The notes: generated by a model from the sequence alone, not told the origin. 64,000 nt of DNA from Diphasiastrum complanatum (GCA_029204225.1 CM055094.1:9711234-9775233), one strand, 5' to 3'. Counted from the first letter of the stretch, positions 46,160-57,960 are shown. Program-made: numbers and translations.

Positions 46160-48148
46160 CTGCAGCTGCGACTTTGCGGTTGTGGCCAGTCCATTTGGGT
46201 AGTAAGTTTTGCACTGGCCATGGCGTCCAGCTTGGTCATCTGTCAAAATACGAGCTTTTCCTTTACTGCCTTCCATGCTGTGGATCAGATTGTCACCATT
46301 TCTGATGCCAATGTGACAGCGCAGGGATCTATAGTGTTCAATCGTTACGGATTTGTGCATAGTACTGAAACTAGTGGGAGGGCTTTGTACGGAAAGAAAG
46401 TGCAATTACGGGACAGTTCTAATAGGTTTGTGGCCTCCTTTAACGCCTCCTTTACTTTCTCAATAGATACTTTGAAAAACAATGCAGGAGCTCATGGCAT
46501 GGCGTTCATTGTGGTGCCTGATAATACTCTTGTAGGGGATCCGGATAAATATCTAGGCGTTCTCACTGCATCAAACAATAATCAGCCTCGCAACCATGTT
46601 TTTGCAGTTGAGATTGACAATTGGATGGACAAGGAATTCGATGATCCAAGCTATTCTCATATAGGAGTCAATATCAATAGTATGAACTCATCTCACACCC
46701 TTAATTTGTGTGCTTCTAACGACACAGGATGTAGATATTTTGTAAATTCAGGTAATTTTACTCTCTCTATTAGCTACGATGGGGTAGGCAAGACGCTTCT
46801 AGTGAGCCTGGGGTCGAACGAGGCCGGCAGTCCATCTCTAGATCCGATATCGGGGTTAGACTTGTTCGATATCTTCCAAGATTATATGTATGTGGGCTTC
46901 TCTGGAGCCACTGGGGGCTACATCGAGACTCACACAATTTACTCTTGGAGCTTTAGTAGTATTATGCCAGGCAGCCCACTAAGTCCCACACCCAAAACCC
47001 AGAGCCGGATCAAGCATCATTCAAGTGTTGGCGCTCTGATTGCAATTGTCGTTTGTGTCTTTGTTGTTGTTCTCCTCGTAGGAGGACTCATAGTTTGTAT
47101 GCGAAGACGAAAGCGTATCACTAAGGGATATGAAAGTGAGGAAGATAGGAAGCTGGACGGACTCTATGAGCAGTTCCAAATAAGTGCCCGACGGTTTACG
47201 TACAACGAGCTGAGAGTTGCCACAAAGGACTTCAGTCCTGAGGAGGAGCTAGGGCGAGGGGCTTTTGGGATTGTCTACAGGGGCACTTTGCCTGACACAG
47301 GTTCTCTGGTAGCTGTGAAACAGATAAAAGAAAACTCTCGACAAGGAGAGCGCGAGTTCTTGGCCGAATTGTCAATCATCAGTAGAGTTCGTCACCGCAA
47401 CTTGGTTCACCTGAGAGGATGGTGCCATGCCAAAGACAAGCTCATTCTTGTGTATGACTTCATGCCCAATGGGAGCCTCGAAAAGCTGTTGCGAAGTGAA
47501 GGGACAGTCTTGCCATGGGAAATACGGCACAGAATTGTTACAGGCGTCGCAGCTGCTCTAGCATACCTGCATGAAGAGTGGGAGGAGTGTATCATCCACA
47601 GAGATGTGAAATCTAGCAACGTGCTGTTAGATGCTAACTACGCTGCCCACCTCGGAGATTTCGGCCTAGCAAGGTTAATGGATCACAACAAGACTGCCCA
47701 GACCACAGTTGCTGCAGGAACGTTTGGATACTTGGCCCCAGAGATAGCACACACAGGAAAAGCAACCACCAGTTCTGATGTATACAGCTTTGGGATTCTG
47801 GCCCTTGAGGTGGCGAGTGGAAGGCGTCCTTTGGATTGGAACTTGACCGAAACAGAGATGGTGCTACAAGATACAGTGTGGAATGCACATCAACAGAACA
47901 ATCTGCTCAAAATTGTGGACCCTAAGTTAGGAGGTGAGTTTGATGTGGATCAGATGGCATGTCTTTTGCGAGTTGGTCTTCTCTGCTCTCACCCGGATCC
48001 AAGTGCAAGGCCTACCATGAGACTTGTTCGCCAGGTTTTATCAGGCGATGCTTCTCTTCCTGCCCTTCCTGTGAGACAACCAGAAATGCACTATTCCTTA
48101 CATGGAGGACATTCACCCGGAGGACGACACACCGACACATCAGATTAA
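46151..48148 (+). CDS. L-type lectin-domain receptor-like kinase
   Basis: This is an intronless 665-residue receptor kinase, the usual size for the family, acting at the plasma membrane in sensing external signals. Residues ~1-31 form a hydrophobic signal peptide; another ATG at residue 24 would give a shorter one. The legume-lectin domain spans ~33-270, with VEIDN (E154, D156), D165 and H170 in the metal-binding region and six or more Asn-glycosylation sites. A transmembrane helix lies at ~293-316 followed by RRRKR. The kinase domain (~362-635) has GRGAFG (368-373), K390 in VAVK, E406, HRDVKSSN with D485, DFG at 503-505 and APE at 529-531. All catalytic residues are present, and the Arg of HRD marks an RD kinase. 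The ligand is unknown. This is the only complete host gene here and its frame is undamaged. Confidence 0.96.
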   Translation: MTILQLRLCGCGQSIWVVSFALAMASSLVICQNTSFSFTAFHAVDQIVTISDANVTAQGSIVFNRYGFVHSTETSGRALYGKKVQLRDSSNRFVASFNASFTFSIDTLKNNAGAHGMAFIVVPDNTLVGDPDKYLGVLTASNNNQPRNHVFAVEIDNWMDKEFDDPSYSHIGVNINSMNSSHTLNLCASNDTGCRYFVNSGNFTLSISYDGVGKTLLVSLGSNEAGSPSLDPISGLDLFDIFQDYMYVGFSGATGGYIETHTIYSWSFSSIMPGSPLSPTPKTQSRIKHHSSVGALIAIVVCVFVVVLLVGGLIVCMRRRKRITKGYESEEDRKLDGLYEQFQISARRFTYNELRVATKDFSPEEELGRGAFGIVYRGTLPDTGSLVAVKQIKENSRQGEREFLAELSIISRVRHRNLVHLRGWCHAKDKLILVYDFMPNGSLEKLLRSEGTVLPWEIRHRIVTGVAAALAYLHEEWEECIIHRDVKSSNVLLDANYAAHLGDFGLARLMDHNKTAQTTVAAGTFGYLAPEIAHTGKATTSSDVYSFGILALEVASGRRPLDWNLTETEMVLQDTVWNAHQQNNLLKIVDPKLGGEFDVDQMACLLRVGLLCSHPDPSARPTMRLVRQVLSGDASLPALPVRQPEMHYSLHGGHSPGGRHTDTSD

Positions 48149-49382
48149 TCCATTTATCCACCAGGTTGATTTCAATTCTAGAAGGTTGCAAATTTTTGTT
48201 TTGCCGTCCATGGCTGATTGAACTTAGCATCATTTACAAATTATAGATCTCATAGGATGGCCTCTTATCCAACTCAATCACAACACATTGCATTTTATTA
48301 CTACCTTTGCCTCAATTGTTTGGAAACTCAAATGAGATGGGATGGAACATGTCATGGAATTTATATCTATATGCAAACAAGATTATGCAAATGCAAGTGC
48401 TAGAGTGAATGCTCACACAGTTTGTTTTACTCATTTGACATAAAACTTCTTGGTGCTTGATGTGAAAAATGGAAATTTTATTTGACTAGTTTTGGTCATT
48501 CTTGTAAAATTTGGTATGGATAATGGACCAAAGTTTGCACTTTCATGCAATATATATATTTTTTATATATGAGGGTCATGTTACCACTTTGGAAGGTCAA
48601 TGCATGATTGTCATTTAGTGGGAGAATCAATTCACTTTTTTTGTAGAGAGTCTAGACAAGTTTGTGTCATAAGTTTGGTGACTCATCATAGGTCAAAGAA
48701 TCATTCATTTTAGGGTATATTAGATTTGGGTTATAAATTAAGTGGAGAAAGCTGAGAAACCAAGATCAACATGATTTATATATACTTGCTTGGATTGATT
48801 TTTGCCTTATATGTTGTGTATTTTAAATAATAGTTTGATTCACTTTGTGTTTTAAGTTATTTTAATCATCTTTAAGCATATTCAATTTATTTTACATAGT
48901 AGCTTCACACATGGAGGCTGGAATAGATCCAATTTATTGATGTTTTAGTGATTTTTTGGAGCTCTATAGATACTCTTAAACTAGCCAATTTTATGCATTC
49001 TAGCTTAACTAGGATAATTAAAACTTGTTTGAATGTTTGAATGGTAACTCCCAAGCCTCATAAGTATGAAAACTAGTTAATTGTAACTTGATTATTTGGA
49101 GGCCTACTCTTCGAGGGTGAGTTCTAATTGCTCATTTAAAGTTTTTCACACTTTTAGCACACATATAAATGTTAAGAGAGGTCTAAAGTGTAGGAGAAAC
49201 ATAGACCTACTCTTGAAATTTGTCAAAATTTTTACATTACCATTGGTCTTGATCAAGGGAGGAGATTGATTTGCATATTGAGTGTGTGGCTAAGATTTAT
49301 TTGGTCCAATTAACACCAAGGATGCCTTACTACTATAAGTAGAAGATGTTTGTATATATTTTGTATCAAGTATTGAAGAACT
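48149..49382. other. 3' flank and spacer
   Basis: AT-rich sequence follows the receptor kinase stop. The first few hundred bases probably include its 3' untranslated region. No other gene or repeat is recognised. Confidence 0.4.
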
Positions 49383-49933
49383 TGTGAAAATTGTCGACTA
49401 GTTTTGTTGGTTCTATTTGGTTGGCAATTTGGAGGCCAAACTTAGATTTCAACTTAGATATTTATTTCTTTATGTCAATAACATCTAGAAATAGTGTCCT
49501 TACTATTTTTAGCAATTAGATGAAGTGATAAGGCCAGATTTGGACCTGTTTCTTTTGGTTGATTGAGATACATTAAATTTAGTCAAGTAAACTAGGTTTT
49601 TTTGGCAAGTACCTGGAACTACCAATTAGGGCATTGCCAAATGACATTATTTTTGCTATAAAAAGTTGTACCAACATGGAGAAAATTATCAAATGTTCTT
49701 TCTATTGTTGGAGAACTTTCTTTTTCTATCCTCTTGTCTTCTTCTATCTACTATAGTACATACATGGATAGTAGGCAACTGAATTTTATCATTCAATGTG
49801 TAGGTTTGATGATTTTACCTAAACGAGCATGCTAGAAATGAGATTTTCTACATTGTTGATGTTGTGTGATGTGCACTCAATTTAGCCAAAAACCCTTGAT
49901 CCATTTTTGTCATTATTGGTTCTGGTTTTTACA
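49383..49933 (+). repeat. 5' LTR of decayed Gag-only element
   Basis: It starts TGTGAAAATTGTC and ends TTTTTACA before the primer site. Its first ~245 bp match 52035-52279. Confidence 0.85.
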
Positions 49934-49948
49934 TGGTATCAAAGCAGG
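49934..49948 (+). other. Primer binding site (initiator Met tRNA type)
   Basis: TGGTATCAAAGCAGG follows the 5' LTR directly. It has one mismatch to the site of the related element. Confidence 0.85.
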
Positions 49949-50522
49949 TTACAGGTTGAAATTGGAGTTTGTGCCAAATCTATTGCTAAATCTGAGGGTG
50001 CCACTAATTCTCGTGAGTGTTGTCTTGATCAAATCTAATAATTTCATGTGTAGAAGTGGATCTTTGTGATCATTAGCATGTTTTAGGTCATTTTTAGGTC
50101 AAATTGGTCAAAAGAAGCCAATTTTTAGTTCTTATGATTGGATCATTAATATACAAGTTCCATTTGTTGGAGAATAGGCCATTCTTCTAGAATCTAGATC
50201 ATGAAGTAGATTTTGATTCTTTCACTAGTATGCATGTTTGTGAATTCTCAAAGTTTCAATAGGATCTCTTGTGAAAATGGCTTTTAACCTTTTCACGAGT
50301 GTTTTCAAGATCTTTTAGATTCAAGATTCATTCTATTGTGGTGTGATCATTTGTTGATGAAGTTTTATCAATTTTCTGAGTTGTTGACTAGTTGTGAGAT
50401 TAAGAGAGACATTTGTGTTGTTCCAAATCTTTGTGATTTCATCTTGATTTCATTGGTTGAAGATTCAAATGAGTGCTAAGTGCATTGGAATAGGTTGAAG
50501 AAGTTTGATCAATCATTGCTTC

Positions 50523-51758
50523 GTGGAAACTAATGGAGGAGTCGTATTGGAGAGCAATGATAGGCTTACCTTAAGCAATTATTCAACTTGGAAGGTGAAG
50601 ATTGGTTTCTTGCTTGAGTTGAATGAGCTAAAGGAAAAAGGAAAGGGATTCAAGAAGGCAATCTTGAATCAAGGTACTGAGCAGGATCCTCATGCTATCA
50701 AAGAAAAAATTATTTTCCAAAGGAAGTTCAAGAAGAGTCATATTTTTTCATGTGCTCTTTACTAGTTTTGATGTCAGTAGTAAGCTTGTTCTCTTCAAAT
50801 TTGCATTTTGCAAATGGAGTTGATTCTTTTGGTGAGCCAATGAAAGTATTTTTTATAACAAGTAATGTCACATGGTCTAAAAAGAGTAGATCAAGTTATT
50901 CTATGTTGGATAGAATCGAGGCGCTTGATAGGCAAGCTAGTCAAGAAGAGAAGTCTTTTACCTTCTATGATTTGTTCATTAAGAGGGATCTTTCATGAGT
51001 AATCTTGATTGTGTGCTCATTGAGGACTGGAAAGGACTCAAAGGGTTAGCAAGGATCAGGTTTGACACTCATCTTCACCTATTCTACTTCATGTTGGAGG
51101 AGTATGATAGCATCTACCTCATTTTTTTTTTATGGTGGTGACATGGATTTCACTATGGCTAGTAAAGGTGTTTTTGGTGTAATTGATAATGGAAGCATAA
51201 GCTTAACATTTGTTTTTCAATTTGATAACGGAAGCACATGAAAGACATTTTAATTCTGCATTCTATTTCTCCATCTGATCTTTTGTTCCAACCTTCATCC
51301 ATAAGTTCAGATAATAAACTATCTAATAAATTTTTACATACAAACATCGTTGGAGTTTTGTGAACATTGACACTTGAAAAGAAATCCACAAATAAATTCA
51401 AGGAAATAAACCACCTCAATCTGACTGTATTTTATCCCGTGCTCATTTTTAATGAATTTTTTACATCATTATATATCTTGCAATGAAATGATGCAAATTG
51501 TCAAGATATAATGAAACTAGTCACATTGTCCTTAGTAATTTTGATATTGATGTTCAACTAGTATTCTTGGCTGATTTTACTGATGAAAATGGAGTTGAGG
51601 GAAGTTCATTATGTCACTCATTTACGCATAAGTTCTCAAGTGTTGAGGATCTCTTATGGCGAGATGGAGATGGAGGCTCATTCATGGAGGTTCATGTTGC
51701 AAACACTTCACAAGAAGTGAAATATGGAGAAGGCATGCAAGCATTTGTTGATCACTAA
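50523..51758 (+). pseudogene. Decayed Gag-plus-extension gene
   Basis: The frame begins where the homologue has its ATG, but here the codon is GTG (50523), followed by NGGVVLESNDRL and NYSTWKVKIGFLLELNELK. Most of Gag, including the zinc knuckle, is then deleted. Later pieces match the extension: IRFDTHLHLFYFMLEEYDS (about 51055-51110) and SFTHKFSSVEDLLWRDGDGG then SFMEVHV (51615-51705). The frame ends MQAFVDH and a stop at 51758, 95 codons before the end of the homologue. Frameshifts and deletions make it dead, but protein-level similarity is clear. Confidence 0.75.
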
Positions 51759-52034
51759 GATTTTTTGCTTGGTTGTTGTTGTTTTCTAGAGATATCAAAG
51801 GTGGAAGCATGGAGAGATCATAACATTTACATTCTATTTTTTTTCTTAATGTACTAGTTTTAGACTTGACATGTAAAATTGATGTAAGAAATAGTGTGGA
51901 GACTATTATTTATATCAATTATGAATGTTTATATTATGAGAATTAAAAAGCCATAAAAAAGAGGTCTATTCTTAGGATGGAGATCCTTCTTAAGGTGGAT
52001 CAAATTAGTGTGGTAAATCTAGTTGAAGAGGGAG

Positions 52035-52279
52035 TGTAAAAGTTGTCAACTAGTTTTGTTGATTCTATTTGGCAATTTGGAGGCCAAACTTAGATTTCAA
52101 CTTAGACATTTTTTTTAATGTCAATAACATCTAAAAATAGTATCCTTATCATTTTTAGCAAGTAGTTGAAGTGTTAAGATCATATTTGGACCTATTTCTA
52201 TTGGTTGATTGTGATATATGAATCTAGTAAAGTAAAACTAGGTTTTTTAATAAGTACATGGAACTACCGATTAGGGCAA
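52035..52279 (+). repeat. Truncated 3' LTR of decayed Gag-only element
   Basis: It starts TGTAAAAGTTGTC after the purine tract and follows the 5' LTR with scattered substitutions until it breaks near 52279. Confidence 0.8.
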
Positions 52280-52740
52280 TAAACAGAGTTACATCTTGAC
52301 GGCCGGCATCCAACAATTCTTAATATCTTCATCGATCCGCTCGTGATAAACAGAGTTACATCTGTACGGCTTAGCTCGAATAGGCTTAGCGTTCTCCTCT
52401 AATGGTATAGTATGGACCGCTACTTCAGGAGGGACTCCCTTCATTTCAGTATAATACCAAGCAAAGACATCTTTGTATTTGTGGAGTAGGGTTTCCAGAT
52501 CAAGAAGTTGATACGATCCATCTCCGCGTTAGGATCTTTAAGATTCAACTAGATGGTCTTGGCAGGTTCTTCGAAGGATGTGGAAGTTGGTGTAGATTCC
52601 CTTTGTGGTTGCGAAAACTGAATGACAACATCGTCAAGCGTGTAGTCTTTGAAGTGTGGTGGAAGATCAAAAGGGGGTTCCACAAAGTTCTCGAAAACTT
52701 TGGGAATTATTGATGTGGATGAGCTACTGGAGCTAGAAGC
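52280..52740 (-). pseudogene. Gypsy RT N-terminal fragment
   Basis: The minus strand encodes HKYKDVFAWYYTEMKGVPPE and VAVHTIPLEENAKPIRAKPY, the start of a Tat/Athila-like Gypsy RT, preceded by a DDVVIQFSQPQRE-like linker. It ends abruptly at the truncated LTR. The counterpart in the element at 40821-44010 is about 43250-43400. Confidence 0.75.
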
Positions 52741-53435
52741 TTAGTTGCTTGTACTGGCCTATTGTGTTTGCGACAATGGTTGGATCGGTTGTATTAGCTT
52801 GGCATGCATTTGTTTTTGTTGAACACAGGGAAATTTTCCCCATTATGTTTGATAAAGATTGATTGATGGCCTATTGAGATAGTTCAAATCCATATTGAAG
52901 CATACATCTGATTGATTCATATTAGTACAATTGTGCTTTTGGTCAGATTATGAGAAGTAGGATGAGAGGGGATGTTTGATTTCCCGAGTCATTTTGCAGG
53001 TCGCTTAGCTACTGAGTCAGAACTGGAGGAAGTATAATCTTGGAACTTGTGGTTAATTTGGTTGTGTCTAGTTGATTGTTAGTCGCTCAAACCAATTATG
53101 GTCATGCTTGGCAATGTATGGGAGAGAACCAGTATCACTAATCTGTCAGTATTTGTGAGATCATTGTTTAATATTGAAAAGGTTGTACTGGCTGCCTAAA
53201 CTAAATATCCTTTGATAACCAGATATCTATCTTTTTTGCAGAATGACAATTTCCATGAGTATAATGTCATTAATTCTCTCTTTATGGGGAGCAACATCTT
53301 ATATACTGCATTAAATACCTTAAAACGCAATTCGGTGAGTCGCGACATAAGCCGAATTTTGGCGTCGTTGCTAGGGAAAATGGAATATTAAATCGTGGGA
53401 ATTATTATTGTGTGGTTCAAGGAATATGATTCAAG

Positions 53436-53660
53436 ATGTCCAGAGAAAATTTTCTTAGAAGCATTCAAGACAGAGATTCGCTTAGACTATTCCTTGGACA
53501 GTTTGGCTACTTTAGAAGATTTATTCCCCTACTTGAACAAGAAATTTTGATCTTGGAAAATCTTTTGAAAAATGAAGGAGAATTTCGTTGGACTAGGCGT
53601 CACGAGCCTTGTTATCAAGATATTGTCAGAGCAATTGAGAATTATGCATATCCATGAAAC
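53436..53660 (+). pseudogene. Gypsy RT thumb/connection fragment
   Basis: The 73-codon frame contains LRLFLGQFGYFRRFIPLLEQ and LLKNEGEFRWT, the region after the RT palm (usually LRSFLG-x-YYRRFI). A stop follows. In normal order this lies after the piece found at 53884-53985, so the fragments are rearranged or come from two copies. Confidence 0.7.
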
Positions 53661-53883
53661 GAGCTTGTTGCAATATAAACAAAAATAATATTTGAATCCA
53701 AAGATGCAGTAATATCAGAGCCTTTTTTAATAGAATACTGCGCAAAATTTCTATATCAAACGGGTTCCGTAATACAAAGACATAATCAAGCTGAACACGT
53801 ATAAACCCGTGGATAATATTAATAACACTGTCAATAATCTGAACGCCGGGAAACATCTACATCCTTACGTCCTGAGAAAAGCT

Positions 53884-53985
53884 ATTTTGGGATGATTGAA
53901 GGCATTCTGTTGGGCCATCAAATATCAGAACGAGGTATCAAAGTTGATCAGAACAAGGTCCAAGTGATTGATGCACTCTTACCCC
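53884..53985 (+). pseudogene. Gypsy RT palm-end fragment
   Basis: Plus-strand codons give GMIEGILLGHQISERGIK then VDQNKVQVIDALLP, the stretch after the catalytic motif. It is cut by the LTR that starts at 53986, which probably inserted here. Confidence 0.75.
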
Positions 53986-54732
53986 TGTAGGCTAATATTC
54001 CAAGGAATATTCTAGCCATCCTGCGGAACATCTTTAAAAATACAAGCATGATAGAATCTAAACGTAGAACTTGCCCATCAAGTTTAGGCTTTTACTTTAT
54101 CCGTAATGGCTTAAGTTATTCAGTTCTAAGTTTAAATTGTCATGGGCACTGCACATAGATATGTGATTTCAAGTTATGTAAAAGTTAGTCACAAAGGCCT
54201 ATTGGGGGTTTGTCCCATGGCACTAGTGTGATTCAAAGTTAAGTTAGTCTATGTGGCTTACTTGTCCCACAGTGCATTTCTGTAAGTGACCACCACTCCC
54301 AAGTATAAATAGGAGTGGAAGAGTCCATTTTTTAGAAGAAAATCATTTGCAATACATGCCTATCTTTCTCTCTGAGTGTTCTCCCTTGTGTGGTTTCATG
54401 TACTGTGTTACTTCACATTGTATTGTATATTATCCATCTGGCAATAGGTTAAGTTAATCTAGGCCCTCCATTCTCTAGTAGGGTAAGCCTTAGAGGATGA
54501 GATTTAGTTTAGGGTTTTATCTTTTAGGTTAAGTCGTCATTTGAGTCAGTTCCTAAGTAGAGAAATGAGAGGAGTGGATCTTACCCATCAGAATACTCAC
54601 CACCATGCTCATGATTGTCTTCTTGCATCCATATCCAAGCTAGTTGGAGAAGCCATAGCGTAGACTAGTTGGGCGACTGCCACAGTCAAGCTAGTTGGAG
54701 CCATAGCCGATGTGGATGCCGAAGATACAACA
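53986..54732 (+). repeat. 5' LTR of decayed Gypsy element
   Basis: It is complete from TGTAGGCTAATATTCC to ATACAACA. A TATA box, TATAAAT, is at 54304-54310. Confidence 0.85.
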
Positions 54733-54733
54733 T

Positions 54734-54748
54734 TGGCGCCATTGTCGC
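54734..54748 (+). other. Primer binding site of Gypsy type
   Basis: TGGCGCCATTGTCGC lies one base after the LTR. The TGGCGCC core is typical of plant Gypsy elements. Confidence 0.8.
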
Positions 54749-55924
54749 TCTTTTGTCTCACTTTTCTTATTCTTTTAACTTACTATTCCTTTCTATCTTT
54801 GTAGCTTACTATTTTACTTTCATGGAGCTGAACTAATCTCTTTGGAGGGAGGGAATGCGTTCCACGAGTTTTTTTTTTGTGTATCTTTCATTTAAACAAG
54901 AAATGTGTTTTGTTTTTTCATGTTTTTATTTATGTTTCTTTTGTGTAATATCAGCCTTTTCCGTGTTACGAGGGCCTGTTATTGACTCCAGGAGGGAGAA
55001 GTAATTGAGAGGTCTGCACCACCATCACACCCTGGATATTTCGGCAAGGAAGAGAGGGCCAAAAAAACGTGAGTCATCTGCCAAAACACGGTTCTTTTAC
55101 CCAATTTTCATCTGCCAAAACGTGCTTCTTTTACCCAATTTGAAAGCGACGCATCTGAAAAAAAAAAAAAATGTGCACCAAAGGAAATATCTGATCAGTA
55201 GTATCAGACAACTGGTCGTTGCATGTTTATCAAAATCTCTCACTCGCATAGCTGTTATTCGCACCATCTGCTTTTCATGCTTCCCAATCTGTTTTTTTTT
55301 AAGGCGTTTGAAGGTGTAGCCATAGCAGGTAGAACACGCAATCATAGCACGGTGTATTGGAGATTCAACAATCATAGCAGAGGACCACGCCAGCAGCGTT
55401 TTGGGCATGCTCTCATCTCGTTTAGCGCGCATCAGTTGGAAGTTTCTTCTTGATCATAGAGATCCGAGAGGGCACGTTATTTAAGGACCCTGTATTTTCT
55501 GAGCGTGCATCTTCTGCATCTGTCCACGGGCCTGTCTAGCGCCTCTGCCAAGCTTCCTAGCTGTCCACAAGCTCATGTTGTCCATCAGTCGTGATTGGAG
55601 CAGGGTTTTGAGCAGTGGTTGAGAAGGAGAGCACTCGTTTTTAGCCATTTTTTCAGTCATTTTCAGTGGGTTTCTGGCTGATTTTCACTATACATTTTTC
55701 ATTAGTGTTCACAGCCATTTACAGTTCTTTTGTCACCTTCCGAGTCGTGTGCAAGTGCTTCTTGTGCGAGTCATCTTGTGGGCGAGTCAATTTCATAGTG
55801 TGCGAGTAAGTTCCCACGTACAAGTCATTTTTTACCCCGAGTCGTGTGCGAGTACTTCCTGTGCGAGTCATTCCCACGGGTTCCAGCTCCACGGGTACAA
55901 GTTTGTGCGAGTCGTCCGTTTCCA

Positions 55925-56240
55925 TCCACGAGTCATTTTTTTGCGCGAGTCATCTTCTGTGCGAGTCGTGTGCGAGTCATCTGTTTCCGTCCACGAGTCA
56001 TTTTTTTTGCGCGAGTCATCTTCTGTGCGAGTCTTGTGCGAGTCGTCTGTTTCCGTCCATGAGTCATTTTTTCTGCGCGAGTCATCTTTTGTGCAAGTCC
56101 TGTGCGAGTCGTCCGTTTCTGTCCATGAGTCATTTTTTTGCGCGAGTCATCTTCTGTGCAAGTCGTCCGTTTCCGTCCACGAGTCATTTTTTATACGAGT
56201 CCCCAGTAATTTTCTTGCTTTGTGGTCCATTTGAGTTGAC
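55925..56240. repeat. 66-bp tandem repeat array (GTGCGAGTC motif)
   Basis: Units beginning CCACGAGTCATTTT (or CCATGAG) start at 55925, 55991, 56057 and 56123, an exact 66-base period, with a shortened last unit at 56177. Each holds several GCGAGTCAT/GTGCGAGTC words. Because 66 is a multiple of three, frames on both strands stay open across it. Single GCGAGTC words also occur upstream from 55742. Confidence 0.92.
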
Positions 56241-56329
56241 TAGGTCCGAAATAACTCGCACAATTGTATGAGTCATTCCCTGATTTTCACAACGACTTTT
56301 GTCAGCTACAAGAATCCTAGAGGAGGTGA

Positions 56330-56870
56330 GTAATTTAAAAAAAAAAAAAAAAAACTCCCAAATAAGGTAAGAAAACCCAGAACAAACTTGTAGAAATACT
56401 TTCAAGTGCAAAATCTCTGATCTCTCCTAAAATAGAACTATCTACTACTCGCATAGCCTGTTTTTTGGCAAGATCTGGACTTGTGCGAGTCCCAGACATG
56501 AATGCGAATTCTATCCAGAGAGGTTTTTTCACAATGAAGACCCATAATTTCAAGCACTTGAAACTTAGTAAAATCCTCTAAGATCAACATCATATGGTTT
56601 CACTTAGAAAAATCCAAGCTCTTGCAGATACACTTTGCACCTAGAATTGTACATATCCATCTTCCATCGCCGACAATCCTATCATGATGAATCTGTTTTG
56701 ATAGCCTTAGGCACCTCTAGTAGGGAATGCCTTAGAAGTGTCCTAGTAGGAAACCATAGATCCATCACGATAAGTTTCCAAATCTGTCGATATCAACATC
56801 CATCACCCATCACCTAAGTGCATAGAATCTTGACATAGAGGGCGCTTGTTTTGTAACAAGTTTGCCTGAG
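56330..56870. repeat. Diverged direct repeat, copy 1
   Basis: It pairs with about 57460-57960. Shared landmarks include TACTCGCA, TTTTGGCAAG, GTGCGA, TGCGAATTCT, TGTACATAT, TAGCCTTAGG or equivalent, AGTAGGGAaTGCCTT, and CCATCACCTAAGT. Many substitutions and indels show an old duplication about 1.1 kb apart. Confidence 0.65.
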
Positions 56871-57459
56871 ACAGCTGCTTTTCTCGTAAGGAGTTCAATG
56901 GTATGTTAAGAGCATTCAGATGGCAAGGAGCAAATGGCCTATCATAATCTCAAGCTAACAAACGTTGAGTTTTATGAGTGAAAGTTTTGTATGCTGAGTT
57001 ACTACTGACCGGTGGGGATCAATCCATTGCCTTCAAATCTCGAGACCGCCGATGAAGAGGCCTGTCCAGCTACTGCCCCCCTCAAGTGGTAATATGAGAA
57101 CGAGAGACTCTAGTGAGGCAAATGACAGTGACGTGTCAACAATGCCAAACATGTCAAACCAGGATCAGATTTCATTGGAATAACTCGAAACTATTATGAG
57201 ACTCTATGTTATCACCAATAATAAGATATAGAGCGAAAATGGATAAATTTGCATATTTCATCATGGTAAGTATTCGCATAGAGGTAAAATATCTCTAAAT
57301 GATTCCCAGCGAAAACTTTAACACATGTGCGAATACTCTACTTACATATCTTGACCAAGAATTCGAAAAAAAAACCTCCTTAAAATGATCAAAATTTGGC
57401 CTCTGCAAATAGCTTGGAGGTACTTTTGCCCCTAAGGACCAGAGGCTCTAGAAATATCA

Positions 57460-57960
57460 GAAAAGTCCAAAGAAGGTGAGAGAAACATAGCAACCTCCTC
57501 CAAATTATCTAACGATACAAATTCTTGATCTTTCCTCAAATAATACTCGCACGGTACTCGTTTTGGCAAGCTTGGCCTTTGTGCGAACCTCTTCACTTGT
57601 GTGCGAATTCTCCAGATTTAAAACTAGCAGAGTCATACCCCAGTACCTCTCGAAAGATAAACTTGGAAACTTAGCATCATCAATCCAAGCGTGAAAATGA
57701 GATCTGTCACCGCCAAAAGTGAAACAGTGAGATATCTTTATACTTAGGCTTGTACATATTCACAATTACGATCAATATCTTGGTCACATATTCCTACCTC
57801 GTCTAGTTGGGAGAAGCCTTAGGTATATTCAGTAGGGATTGCCTTGGATACAACCTGGTAGGGAGCCATAAATAAGCAAAAGTAAGATATCACACTCATT
57901 ATCCACCATCCATCACCTAAGTATTGATTTTCTGCTAGAGCACCATGAGTGGGAAGTTAG
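57460..57960. repeat. Diverged direct repeat, copy 2
   Basis: This is the counterpart of 56330-56870, with the same landmarks in the same order. Confidence 0.65.

Larger units (their letters stand above)
49383..52279 (+). mobile_element. Decayed Gag-only LTR element, relative of 1491-7061
   Basis: A 551-bp 5' LTR (49383-49933) begins TGTGAAAATTGTC, the same start as the minus-strand element at 1491-7061. A primer site and a decayed gag-plus-extension frame follow. The polypurine tract AGTTGAAGAGGGAG is shared with the other element. The 3' LTR (52035-~52279) retains only its first ~245 bp; homology breaks at ATTAGGGCA, where Gypsy sequence begins. The LTRs outside the ends differ strongly from the other family, so this is a separate subfamily. 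Confidence 0.85.

Noticed and set aside
46016-46405. Minus-strand frame over the receptor kinase start
   Set aside because: It is a shadow of the lectin receptor kinase leader and signal peptide region.
55742-56240. CRISPR-like array
   Set aside because: The repeats have no unique spacers of fixed size, and the DNA is eukaryotic; it is a plain tandem minisatellite.
55749-56271. Repetitive proteins across the 66-bp array
   Set aside because: Frames stay open only because the period is a multiple of three; there is no independent coding support. Kept as a finding, not a gene.
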